Assembly (NCBI RefSeq): GCF_014646915.1
Contig: NZ_BMOE01000002.1
Span: forward strand, 62,844 to 126,843
DNA: 64,000 nucleotides
From: Deinococcus aquiradiocola
GTDB lineage: Bacteria > Deinococcota > Deinococci > Deinococcales > Deinococcaceae
Direction of reading: 5' to 3'
Of this stretch, positions 39,292-47,292 are shown piece by piece; position 1 is the stretch's first letter, and every line of letters begins with the position of its first letter. Below the pieces are notes generated by a model. It searched no databases. It saw only the letters and a program-made list of their open reading frames with translations, and was not told the origin of the DNA. Both the position numbers and the translations under genes were made by a program.

Positions 39292-39917
39292 GCAATGCCG
39301 AGGCCAGACTGGAGATCCTGACGCGCATCAACCGTGCCGTCCGGGACAGGGACGTGCCGGAACGCCCCGCTTACCCGCGCGCCGAAGGGCAGTCCCGCGC
39401 GGACGTGCTGCACACCTTCGAGGACCGCATTCTGGACTACCGCGCTGGCTTCGTGCGCGTGTCGCCGGACGGCGTACGGGAAGCGGTGCGGGCCGCCCTG
39501 GGAGACGCGCGCCGCGTGGTCGTCCCGGACGGCCTGGACCCGGCCTGGCTCCCGGACGGCCTGGATGTGCGGCGTGACACCCCACCCCTCACGCACGCGC
39601 AGCTGGACGGCGTGGACTCGGTCGTGACGTCGTGCGCGGTCGCCGTGGCGCGCACCGGCACCATCATCCTCGACCACGGCCCTGGCCAGGGCCGCCGCGC
39701 GCTGACGCTCGTACCGGACCTGCACGTCTGCGTCATCCATGCCCACCAGATCGTGCCGGACGTGCTGGACGGCGTGCATGCCGTCGCCGGAGCCGTCCGC
39801 GCCGGGCGGCCGCTCACGTGGCTGAGTGGCGGCAGCGCCACCAGCGACATCGAACTCGTGCGCGTCGAGGGCGTCCACGGTCCCCGGACCCTGCGCGTCA
39901 TCGTGGTGGACGGCTGA
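39288..39917 (+). CDS. lutC: Lactate utilisation protein LutC
   Basis: 209 residues, LUD-domain protein. The core VDSVVTSCAVAVARTGTIILDHGPGQGRRALTL is typical of LutC, as is VCVIHAHQIVPD. It completes the LutABC complex and is the last gene of the rhamnose catabolic operon. It ends 12 bp from the convergent SgrR-like gene, with no obvious terminator between them. Confidence 0.94.
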   Translation: MSNAEARLEILTRINRAVRDRDVPERPAYPRAEGQSRADVLHTFEDRILDYRAGFVRVSPDGVREAVRAALGDARRVVVPDGLDPAWLPDGLDVRRDTPPLTHAQLDGVDSVVTSCAVAVARTGTIILDHGPGQGRRALTLVPDLHVCVIHAHQIVPDVLDGVHAVAGAVRAGRPLTWLSGGSATSDIELVRVEGVHGPRTLRVIVVDG

Positions 39918-39929
39918 ACAGCCCCCGTA

Positions 39930-41717
39930 TCACGCACCGTCGACGCCGGGCCGGTCGATCCACAGGCGTTTGAGGTCCAGGCGGCCGTACGCGTCGGGGT
40001 GCACGTCCCGGATCAGGGGATGCAGCTGACGGCGTTTCACGCGGTGGTACGTCAGGGTCAGCCAGTCGTCCCGCAGCAGCAGGTGCTCCACCGCATCCAG
40101 GATGTTCTCGCGTTCCCGGTGCGTGCGCGCGGTGCGGTAGGTGTCCAGGTGCGCGTCCACGTCCCGCAGCAGTGCGGGCGGCAGCAGTTGCCGGAACAGC
40201 AGTTGCGGGTGCTGGAGGGCCGAGAGGAACGCGAGGTGCTCGTGCACGCCCGCCACCTCGCCCAGCATGACCATGTCGCCGTCCGTGGGCAGCGGGGACA
40301 GGTCGAGGTCGAAGGGGCGCACCTCGACGTGCAGGCCGTGGCGGCGGCAGCGTCCGGCGAGCCACGCGGCTTCCGCCTGCGGTTCCGGCCAGCTGAGCGC
40401 GTACAGCACGAGCGGCGCGGCACGGGTGTCCCGCAGGAGGGCGGCCGCGTGCGCCTCCCGGCGTTCCGGGACGCCGCGCGCAGCTGATCGGCGCGGATAG
40501 AAGGATGACGCGGGCACGAGCGGGTCCGTGCGGCCCACGTCCCGCCAGTACGCGTGCACGTCGTACAGTTCGTGCACGGCGCGTCTCAGGTGCGGGTCGT
40601 GCGTGGCCGGGCGGTGCGCGTTCCAGATCAGGAACTGCACGCCCACCTCCGCCTGCCAGTGCGGCTGCGCCGCAGCGCCCTCCCCCTGCACCTGCACGCT
40701 GGTCGGCCCGCCGTGCTGGCGGTCCGGGACGTTCCAGTACTCCACCTCGTCGATCAGGGGGCGGCCCGCGAAGTGCGCGTCGAAGGCCGTGAGCCGCAGT
40801 CCCGCCGGAAGGCGCGTGAACCGGAACGCGCCCGTGCCGGTCAGCCGGTCCGGGTGGAACGGCAGGTCGCGCGGCAGGACCAGGGCGGGCGTGTCGCACA
40901 GCCGCCACGGCAGGAACGCGTCCCTGCGCGACAGGTGAAGCCTCACCGCGTGCGGCCCGTGCACGCTCACCCGTTCGAGGTCCGGCAGCAGCCACGCCGC
41001 GCCGTGCCGCGTCCGGTCGAGCGTGAACTTCACGTCGTGCGCGTCGAGCGTCCGGCCGTGATGGAACTGCACGCCCTTGCGCAGCCAGAAGGTCCACGTC
41101 AGGCCGTCCGGCGCCGTGTCCCAGTGGTGCGCGAGGTGCGGCAAGAGTTCGCCGGTCGTGCCGTCCAGCGTCACGAGGGGGTCCATCACCTGCTGCAGCA
41201 GGTGCGCCTCGAAGGTGTTCGACGCGAGCAGCGGGTCGAGGCTCCCGAGGTCGCGCGTGACGGCCATGCGCAGCACGTCCAGGCCCGGCGCGGGTTCCGT
41301 CAGCCCGAACAGGGCCTGCACCTGCCGCGTGAACACCCAGGCGCGCGGGAAGGGGAGACGCAGGACGCGCGCCACGCCGTCCAGGTTCCGTGCCGCGATC
41401 AGGCGCGTCAGGGCCGCCGTCAGGGCCTCCCGCAGCGGCACGGCGAACGTCACGCGGGAGGTGATGCCGCGCCCCCGCCCCGGCAGGTACGCGAGCGTCC
41501 CGCCGGCGTGCGCCTGCTGCAGGGTCCGGCGGGCCGTGCGGTCACTGCAGGCCCAGACGGTCCGCACCTCCTGCAGCGTCACCGGGTACGTGTCCCGCTC
41601 GCCGTCCCGCGCGAACAGCCACGCCCGCAGCGCCAGGACCGGTTCGTCCGGCCAGGGCTCCACCACGGGCACGGACTGGACGGGCGGGGGCTGAGTGGGC
41701 TGGCGCTGCGGCGTCAC
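39930..41717 (-). CDS. SgrR-like transcriptional regulator
   Basis: 595 residues. The N-terminal winged-helix part (about 30-110: VTLQEVRTVWACSDRTARRTLQQ) is joined to a solute-binding-protein domain of the oligopeptide type (about 140-590: LDPLLASNTFEAHLLQQVMDPLVTLDG and LTWTFWLRKGVQFHHGRTLDAHDVKFTLD). This is the SgrR architecture, which senses small metabolites such as sugar phosphates. The GTG start faces an MFS exporter gene, as SgrR faces SetA in enterobacteria. The ligand is unknown. Confidence 0.9.
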   Translation of the reverse strand: MTPQRQPTQPPPVQSVPVVEPWPDEPVLALRAWLFARDGERDTYPVTLQEVRTVWACSDRTARRTLQQAHAGGTLAYLPGRGRGITSRVTFAVPLREALTAALTRLIAARNLDGVARVLRLPFPRAWVFTRQVQALFGLTEPAPGLDVLRMAVTRDLGSLDPLLASNTFEAHLLQQVMDPLVTLDGTTGELLPHLAHHWDTAPDGLTWTFWLRKGVQFHHGRTLDAHDVKFTLDRTRHGAAWLLPDLERVSVHGPHAVRLHLSRRDAFLPWRLCDTPALVLPRDLPFHPDRLTGTGAFRFTRLPAGLRLTAFDAHFAGRPLIDEVEYWNVPDRQHGGPTSVQVQGEGAAAQPHWQAEVGVQFLIWNAHRPATHDPHLRRAVHELYDVHAYWRDVGRTDPLVPASSFYPRRSAARGVPERREAHAAALLRDTRAAPLVLYALSWPEPQAEAAWLAGRCRRHGLHVEVRPFDLDLSPLPTDGDMVMLGEVAGVHEHLAFLSALQHPQLLFRQLLPPALLRDVDAHLDTYRTARTHRERENILDAVEHLLLRDDWLTLTYHRVKRRQLHPLIRDVHPDAYGRLDLKRLWIDRPGVDGA

Positions 41718-41780
41718 GGTCCCCCGATTCTGCCACTCGGCGTCCCTCCCGCACGCCGCACCTGCCGACCGGTGGAAAAG

Positions 41781-41796
41781 GGGTCAGCGGTGACCC
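41781..41796. promoter_or_regulatory. Inverted repeat between sgrR-like and MFS genes
   Basis: GGGTCA (41781-41786) and TGACCC (41791-41796) form a perfect inverted repeat with a 4-bp spacer in the 125-bp divergent region. It is a candidate operator for the SgrR-like protein. Confidence 0.5.
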
Positions 41797-41842
41797 ACCC
41801 TGACACTTTTTCCCTGCGTCGCAGCCCTTCAGACTGACGCGC

Positions 41843-43090
41843 ATGTGGTCCTCCCTGCACCCGAACGTCCGCACGCGCATCACGACCTCATTCCTGTCGC
41901 GCCTGGTGGGCGGCGCGGTCTTCCCGTTCATGGCGGTGTACTTCACGGCGCACCTCGGCGCGGGCCGCGCGGCCGTGCTGCTGGCGCTGCTCGTCCTCGC
42001 GCAGTTTCTGGCGGGCCTGTACGGCGGCGGGCTGGCGGACGCGTGGGGGAGACGCCGGACCCTGCTGCTCGGCGAGGCGCTGAAGTTCGTGGCGTTCGCC
42101 GGGATGCTCACCGCGAACGCGTGGACCCCGCACCCCTGGGCGACCTTCGCGGCGGTCCTGGCCGTGAACGTCGCGTCGGGCCTGCTGAACCCGGCGGCCG
42201 AGGCGATGCTGGTGGACGTCAGCACCCCGCAGACGCGCACCTTCATGTACGCCGTGAACTACTGGGCCGTGAACGCCAGTCTGCTCGTCGGGTCACTGCT
42301 CGGCGGCTGGCTGTACCGCGACCACTTCCCGCTGCTGCTGGCCCTGATGTGCGGCATGTCCGCCGTCACGTGGTGGCTGTCGTGGGCCCGGATGACCGAG
42401 ACGCGCGGCGCGGCCGTCACGTCCCGGGCCGCGCCGGGTCTCCTGGCGCTCGGCCGCAGTTACCGGGCGGTGCTGCGCGACCCGGCCTTCCTGCTGTTCA
42501 CGCTGGGCGGCGTCGCCGTGCTCGGCATCGAGTTCTCCCGCGCGAACTGGGTGGCCGTGCACCTCGCGCAGACCTTCACGCCCACTCCGCTGTTCGGCCT
42601 GCCGCTCGACGGCCTCCGGGTCGCGGGCGTCCTCACGGCCGTCAACACGCTGCTGATCGTGGCGTTCACGGCGCCCGTCACGGCCTGGATTGCCGCGCGC
42701 GCGCCGCGCCCCACCATGCAGGCGGGCTTCGTGCTGTTTGCGGCAGGCTTCGCGGTCCTCGCGTGCCGCACGGAACTGTGGGTGCTGCTGCTCGGCAGCG
42801 TGGTCCTGACGGTCGGTGAACTGCTGTACGTGCCGACCCGGCAGGCACTCCTCGCGGACCTCGTCCCGGAAGACCGGCGCGGCGCGTACCTCGCGGTGAA
42901 CGGTCAGGTGTTCACGCTCGCCAAATGGGTGGCGACGCTCGGCCTGCCGCTCGGCGCGGTGTGGGGCGCGTCCGGGATGGCTGCCCTGACCTTCGCGCTC
43001 GGCCTGCTCGGCGTGCTGTTCAGCCGCCTCGCCCTGCGCGGACCGGCCGGCCTCATAGGCGAGCGCGGCCCGGTGACCGGCCCCGCCTGA
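41843..43090 (+). CDS. MFS transporter (SetA/drug-efflux type)
   Basis: 415 residues with twelve membrane helices. The motif A loop between helices 2 and 3 reads GGGLADAWGRRRTLLLGE, the usual MFS signature. It starts MWSSLHPNVRTRITTSFLSRLVGG, similar to multidrug/sugar efflux proteins of the YttB/MdtH group. Divergent from an SgrR-like regulator that probably controls it, so it may export a toxic sugar phosphate analogue or drug. Substrate is inferred. CAGACT (41830-41835) near the ATG is a weak -10 candidate. Confidence 0.9.
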   Translation: MWSSLHPNVRTRITTSFLSRLVGGAVFPFMAVYFTAHLGAGRAAVLLALLVLAQFLAGLYGGGLADAWGRRRTLLLGEALKFVAFAGMLTANAWTPHPWATFAAVLAVNVASGLLNPAAEAMLVDVSTPQTRTFMYAVNYWAVNASLLVGSLLGGWLYRDHFPLLLALMCGMSAVTWWLSWARMTETRGAAVTSRAAPGLLALGRSYRAVLRDPAFLLFTLGGVAVLGIEFSRANWVAVHLAQTFTPTPLFGLPLDGLRVAGVLTAVNTLLIVAFTAPVTAWIAARAPRPTMQAGFVLFAAGFAVLACRTELWVLLLGSVVLTVGELLYVPTRQALLADLVPEDRRGAYLAVNGQVFTLAKWVATLGLPLGAVWGASGMAALTFALGLLGVLFSRLALRGPAGLIGERGPVTGPA

Positions 43091-43108
43091 CCCGCCATGA
43101 ACGAGCAG

Positions 43109-43140
43109 AGCGGGCCGCCCCCACCTGGGAGCAGCCCGCT
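43109..43140. terminator. Hairpin between MFS and HU genes
   Basis: AGCGGGC (43109-43115) pairs with GCCCGCT (43134-43140) in the short gap between two convergent genes. Modest stem, plausible shared terminator. Confidence 0.5.
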
Positions 43141-43156
43141 TCCGGCAGTCCTGGTC

Positions 43157-43492
43157 TTACAGGCCGGCTTTGAGGGTCGTGGCGACCTTGAAGGCGACCT
43201 TCTTGCCGGCGGGAATCTGGACCTTCTCGCTCGTGCCGGGCTTCACGCCGGTACGGGCGGCGGTCGCCTTGACGCTGAGCGTGCCCAGGCCGGGCAGGCC
43301 GACCGTCTGGCCAGACTTCAGGCTGGTGGCGATGATGTCCAGCACGGCGTCGATGGCCTCGGCGGCTTCCTTCTTGCTCAGGGCCGTCTGGCCCGCGACG
43401 AGGTCGACGAGGGCGGTCTTGCCGAGCTTCTCGACTTCGGTGGGCGCGGCGACGGGGGCGGCAACGGCTTTCTTCTTGGAGCTTTTCGTCAT
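43157..43492 (-). CDS. HU DNA-binding protein
   Basis: 111 residues. The N-terminal 20 residues are Lys/Ala/Pro-rich ([16 protein letters not shown]), an extension also known in Deinococcus HU. The HU fold follows: helices [21 protein letters not shown] and [19 protein letters not shown], then the strand [20 protein letters not shown] leading to the DNA-contacting arm and [14 protein letters not shown]. It compacts and bends DNA. CACACT lies seven bases upstream of the ATG on this strand. A nucleoid protein on the iteron replicon suggests a chromid. Confidence 0.94.
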   Translation of the reverse strand: MTKSSKKKAVAAPVAAPTEVEKLGKTALVDLVAGQTALSKKEAAEAIDAVLDIIATSLKSGQTVGLPGLGTLSVKATAARTGVKPGTSEKVQIPAGKKVAFKVATTLKAGL

Positions 43493-43570
43493 GCGAGACA
43501 GTGTGCATGAAGAGCCGCAGTTCGGCAAGGGGGGCGTGCGCGGCACGCGGGGTGCGGTCGGGCGACCGCG

Positions 43571-43576
43571 TACACT
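43571..43576 (+). promoter_or_regulatory. -10 element of the nucS-like gene
   Basis: TACACT ends six bases before GTG 43583, again giving a transcript that starts at the start codon. Confidence 0.6.
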
Positions 43577-43582
43577 GGGCCG

Positions 43583-44344
43583 GTGCTGCTCGACCAACTG
43601 CTGAACCCCGACCCCGCTGCCCTCGCGGCCTTCCTGAACCTGCATCTGCAGGGCCGCACCGGCCTGCTGCAGGTGGCGTGCGAGGCGGAAATCACGTACC
43701 ACGGCCGGGCCATGAGCCTCGCCCAGGCGGGCGAGTACCTGCTGCTCGTGAAACCCGACGGCAGCGTGCAGGTCCACGGCCCCAGGGGCGTGAAGCCCGT
43801 CAACTGGCAGCCGGGCACGGACAGCCTGCACGCGGCCGTGGAGGACGGCGTGTGCGTCCTCACGGCCAGGCGGTCCCGGCCGGACGAGGTGCTGCGCGTG
43901 CTGTTCGTCGCGCCGGGCGTCGCGCAGGCGCTCGGCGTGCGGGCCGAGGGCGAATTCCTGCTGGACGGCACGGAGGCGCAGCTGCAGGAGGTGCTGGCCC
44001 GCGCGCCACACCTGATCGAGGAGGGCCTCACGGTGCTGGACCGTGAACTGCTCGTCGGGGTGGGCGGCATCGACCTGTACGCGCGCGACGCGGCAGGCCG
44101 GTACGTGATCGTGGAACTCAAGCGCGGCAGGGCGGGCCAGGAGGCCGTCCATCAGCTCGGCCGCTACGTGGACGCCGTCCGCACGCAGCTGGGCGGGCAG
44201 GTGGCCGTGCGCGGCATCCTGGCGGCCCCGGCGGTCACGGCGCCCGCCCGGACGCGCCTGCACGGGGCGGGCCTGGAGTTCGTGGAGGTCCGGCACCTGC
44301 ACCTCCCGCAGGACGAACCGCTGCAGGCGGCCCTGTTCGCCTGA
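43583..44344 (+). CDS. nucS: NucS/EndoMS-type endonuclease
   Basis: 253 residues. The C-terminal RecB-like nuclease core is intact: [21 protein letters not shown] with D164, E178 and K180, followed by the helix [14 protein letters not shown]. The N-terminal beta domain (about 20-110) matches the DNA-binding/dimerisation half. NucS/EndoMS cuts both strands at mismatches or branched DNA ends and handles non-canonical mismatch repair in archaea and actinobacteria. GTG start, leaderless promoter. A helicase gene follows 59 bp downstream on the same strand and could be a functional partner. Confidence 0.93.
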   Translation: MLLDQLLNPDPAALAAFLNLHLQGRTGLLQVACEAEITYHGRAMSLAQAGEYLLLVKPDGSVQVHGPRGVKPVNWQPGTDSLHAAVEDGVCVLTARRSRPDEVLRVLFVAPGVAQALGVRAEGEFLLDGTEAQLQEVLARAPHLIEEGLTVLDRELLVGVGGIDLYARDAAGRYVIVELKRGRAGQEAVHQLGRYVDAVRTQLGGQVAVRGILAAPAVTAPARTRLHGAGLEFVEVRHLHLPQDEPLQAALFA

Positions 44345-44403
44345 ACGGACCGGCGTGCCGACTCTCCCGGCCTCGGTGGGCTGAGTCGTGAGAGACTTCG
44401 GTC

Positions 44404-47253
44404 ATGAGGGTGATGACGTACCGCGACCTGCAGACCGACCGTGTGAAACGACAGTTCAACAAGGTCAGGGAAGCCATCGAGCGCGACGACTTCCGGACGC
44501 CGGACGTCAAGAAACTCGCTCAGGGCATGTACTACCGCGCCAAGCTGGACGACACCAACCGGCTGCTGCTCGCCTTCGTGCGGCATCACGACGAGACGGT
44601 GTGCCTGGCGCTGGAGGTCATTCACCAGCACGCCTACCAGAAATCCCGGTTCCTGCGGGGGGCGGCCATCGACGAGAGCAAACTGCCGGACTTCACGGTG
44701 CAGGCCGCCGAACGCACCGCCGAGCCGGTCCGGTACCTGCACCCGTCCCGCAACGAATTCCACCTGCTCGACCGTGTCCTGTCTTTCGACGACACGCAGG
44801 ACGAGGTGTACCGCGCGGCGCTGCCGGTCATCCTGGTCGGGTCGGCCGGGAGCGGCAAGACGGCGTTGACGCTGCAGAAACTCCGTGACCTGCCGGGGCA
44901 GGTGCTGTACGTGACGCTCTCGCCGTACCTCGCGCAGAGTGCCGCGGACCTGTACGCCGCGCACGGGTTCGAGAACGAAGCGCAGGACGTGCAGTTCCTG
45001 GCGTTCCACGAGTACCTCGAGACGATCCGGGCCGTGCCGGGGCGGCCCGTCACCTTCGAGGACTTCCGCGTGTGGTTCCACCGGCAGACCGACGCGCGCT
45101 TCACGGACGCGCACCAGCTGTTCGAGGAGTTCCGTGGCGTGCTGAGCAGCCGCCCGGACGGCGCGCTGGACGAGCAGGCGTACCTCGCGCTGGGTGTACG
45201 GCAGTCCATCTATGACCAGTCGGCACGCGCGCAGGTTCACGCGCTGTTCGTGCGGTACCTCGGCTGGATGCGCGAGCGGAACCTGTACGACCCGAGCCTG
45301 ATCGCGGCGGACCTGCTCCCGCACGTCCAGCCGACCTACGACGCCGTGGTGGTGGACGAGGTGCAGGACCTGACGGCCGCGCAGCTCGCCCTCATCCTGA
45401 AGTCCCTGACCACGCCGGGGCAGTTCCTGCTGTGCGGTGACAGCAACCAGATCGTTCACCCGAACTTCTTCTCGTGGTCGGCCGTGAAGTCGCTGCTGTG
45501 GCAGGACCCGGCCCTCGCGGACCGGCAGCCGATCAGCCTGCTGCGCGCGAACTTCCGGAACGCTTCGACGGTCACGCGCGTCGCGAACGACCTGCTGAAA
45601 GTCAAGCACGCCCGGTTCGGCAGCATCGACCGTGAGAGCACCTTCCTGGTGCAGGCGGTTGCGGACGAGGAGGGCAGCGTCACCTTCCTCCCGGACACGG
45701 CGGCCGTCCGGTCGCATCTGGACGCGCAGACGCGCGGCAGTGCCGAGTACGCCGTGCTGGTCCTGCGGGACGAGGACAAGGCCGAAGCCAGACGGCATTT
45801 CGGTACGCCGCTCGTGTTCAGCATCCACGAGGCCAAGGGCCTGGAGTACCGGAACATCATCCTGCACAACTTCATCAGCGGGCAGCGCGGCAGTTACGCG
45901 CAGATCGCCGAAGGGGTGACGCGCGGCGACCTGCAGACCGAGGAGTTACGGTACAGCCGCGCGCGCGACAAGAGCGACAAGAGCCTCGAACTCTACAAGT
46001 TCTACGTGAATGCCCTGTACGTCGCCGTGACCCGCGCCGTGTCGCGCGTCATCCTCATCGAATCCGACACGCGGCACCCGCTGCTCGACCTGCTCGACAT
46101 CAGGATCGGCGACCAGGCCGAGCAGCTCAAGGTGAAACAGGCGAGCCGAGACGACTGGGAACGCGAGGCGCGCAAGCTCGAACTGCAGGGCAAGGCCGAA
46201 CAGGCGAGCGACATCCGGCAGCGCGTCCTGCAGCAGAAGCCCGTCCCGTGGGACGTCTGGACGCCCGACACCCTGCGGCACATGGAGGAGGACGTCACCG
46301 CGCACCCCGCCGACCCGAAACGCGCGCGTGGCCTGCTGGACTACGCCCTCCTCAACCGTCAGGACCGCCTCCTGGCGACGCTGCGCGACCTGAAGCTCAA
46401 ACCGGCCGCGTCGTTCCTGCGCAACAACGACAAGGACCGCCGCATTCAGCGTCAGGCGGTGCTCGACAAGTACCGCAGGCCCTTCGAGGCCACGAACCTC
46501 AAGGCGGTCCTGAACGACTGCGACCGGTACGGTGTGGACCACCGGACGCCGGCCAACCTCACGCCCCTCATGCTGGCCGCGGAGGTCGGCAACCTGCCTC
46601 TCCTGGACGCCCTGCTGGCGCGCGGGGCGGACGTGAACCAGACGGACCTGTTCGGCCGCACCCCCTACCAGCTCGCACTGAACCGGGCCCTCGAGGACGC
46701 CGCGTACGCCGAGCGTCTCCTCGGGCCGGTCGACGGGCGCGTGCGACCGGCCGCGCTCGACGTGCTCGTCTCGGGAAAACTCGTGCGGCTCTCGCCGGAG
46801 CAGGCGGAGTTCCACCTGCTGAACGTCATGCTCGCCAGCCTCCCCACCTTCCAGTCGGCCCTCACGGACCCCGCCCCGAGCGCGGCGGAACTCGCGCGCC
46901 GTCAGGACGGGTACTCCGTGGACTTCCTCCGCCGCAACGTCGACGTGTTCCCGGAACGCGTCCTGCGGGAAGCGCGGCGCAGGCGCACGTACTTCAATCA
47001 CCTGCTGGCCCGCGCGGAGGTGGACAGCGCGTACGTCCCCGCCCGGCGACTGTGGAAACGCGTCCGGCAGGGTCACTACGTCATCAACCCTGACCTGCAG
47101 GTGAAACTGAAGATGACGACCGGCCAGGACAGCACCTGGGTGAACGTCTCCCTGCTGACGGACCCGGTCGTGCGCGCGTGGCTCGCCCCGGACGCCGGGG
47201 GCATGCAGGGGGAGGACGGAGACGGGAGGTGGCCGAGCACCCGGGCCGGGTGA
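44404..47253 (+). CDS. Superfamily-1 helicase with RelE/ParE-like N-terminus and ankyrin repeats
   Basis: 949 residues. Residues about 1-90 look like a RelE/ParE/HigB toxin fold (basic helices, then YRAKLDDTNRLLLAFVRH and LALEVIHQHAYQK). UvrD/PcrA-type helicase motifs follow: Walker A GSAGSGKT (146-153), DEVQDL (about 318-323), GDSNQI (about 345), RANFRN (about 381), HEAKGLEYRNIIL (about 473-485) and YVAVTRAVSRVIL (about 539-551). Residues about 715-765 are ankyrin-like (LTPLMLAAEVGNLPLLDALLARGADVNQ). GAGACT lies six bases before the ATG. The combination suggests a nucleic-acid surveillance or defence enzyme, but its role is unknown. Confidence 0.88.
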   Translation: MRVMTYRDLQTDRVKRQFNKVREAIERDDFRTPDVKKLAQGMYYRAKLDDTNRLLLAFVRHHDETVCLALEVIHQHAYQKSRFLRGAAIDESKLPDFTVQAAERTAEPVRYLHPSRNEFHLLDRVLSFDDTQDEVYRAALPVILVGSAGSGKTALTLQKLRDLPGQVLYVTLSPYLAQSAADLYAAHGFENEAQDVQFLAFHEYLETIRAVPGRPVTFEDFRVWFHRQTDARFTDAHQLFEEFRGVLSSRPDGALDEQAYLALGVRQSIYDQSARAQVHALFVRYLGWMRERNLYDPSLIAADLLPHVQPTYDAVVVDEVQDLTAAQLALILKSLTTPGQFLLCGDSNQIVHPNFFSWSAVKSLLWQDPALADRQPISLLRANFRNASTVTRVANDLLKVKHARFGSIDRESTFLVQAVADEEGSVTFLPDTAAVRSHLDAQTRGSAEYAVLVLRDEDKAEARRHFGTPLVFSIHEAKGLEYRNIILHNFISGQRGSYAQIAEGVTRGDLQTEELRYSRARDKSDKSLELYKFYVNALYVAVTRAVSRVILIESDTRHPLLDLLDIRIGDQAEQLKVKQASRDDWEREARKLELQGKAEQASDIRQRVLQQKPVPWDVWTPDTLRHMEEDVTAHPADPKRARGLLDYALLNRQDRLLATLRDLKLKPAASFLRNNDKDRRIQRQAVLDKYRRPFEATNLKAVLNDCDRYGVDHRTPANLTPLMLAAEVGNLPLLDALLARGADVNQTDLFGRTPYQLALNRALEDAAYAERLLGPVDGRVRPAALDVLVSGKLVRLSPEQAEFHLLNVMLASLPTFQSALTDPAPSAAELARRQDGYSVDFLRRNVDVFPERVLREARRRRTYFNHLLARAEVDSAYVPARRLWKRVRQGHYVINPDLQVKLKMTTGQDSTWVNVSLLTDPVVRAWLAPDAGGMQGEDGDGRWPSTRAG

Positions 47254-47292
47254 CGCCCGCAGATGCGTTCCGGGAGTTGGTCGGCGTCCGGT

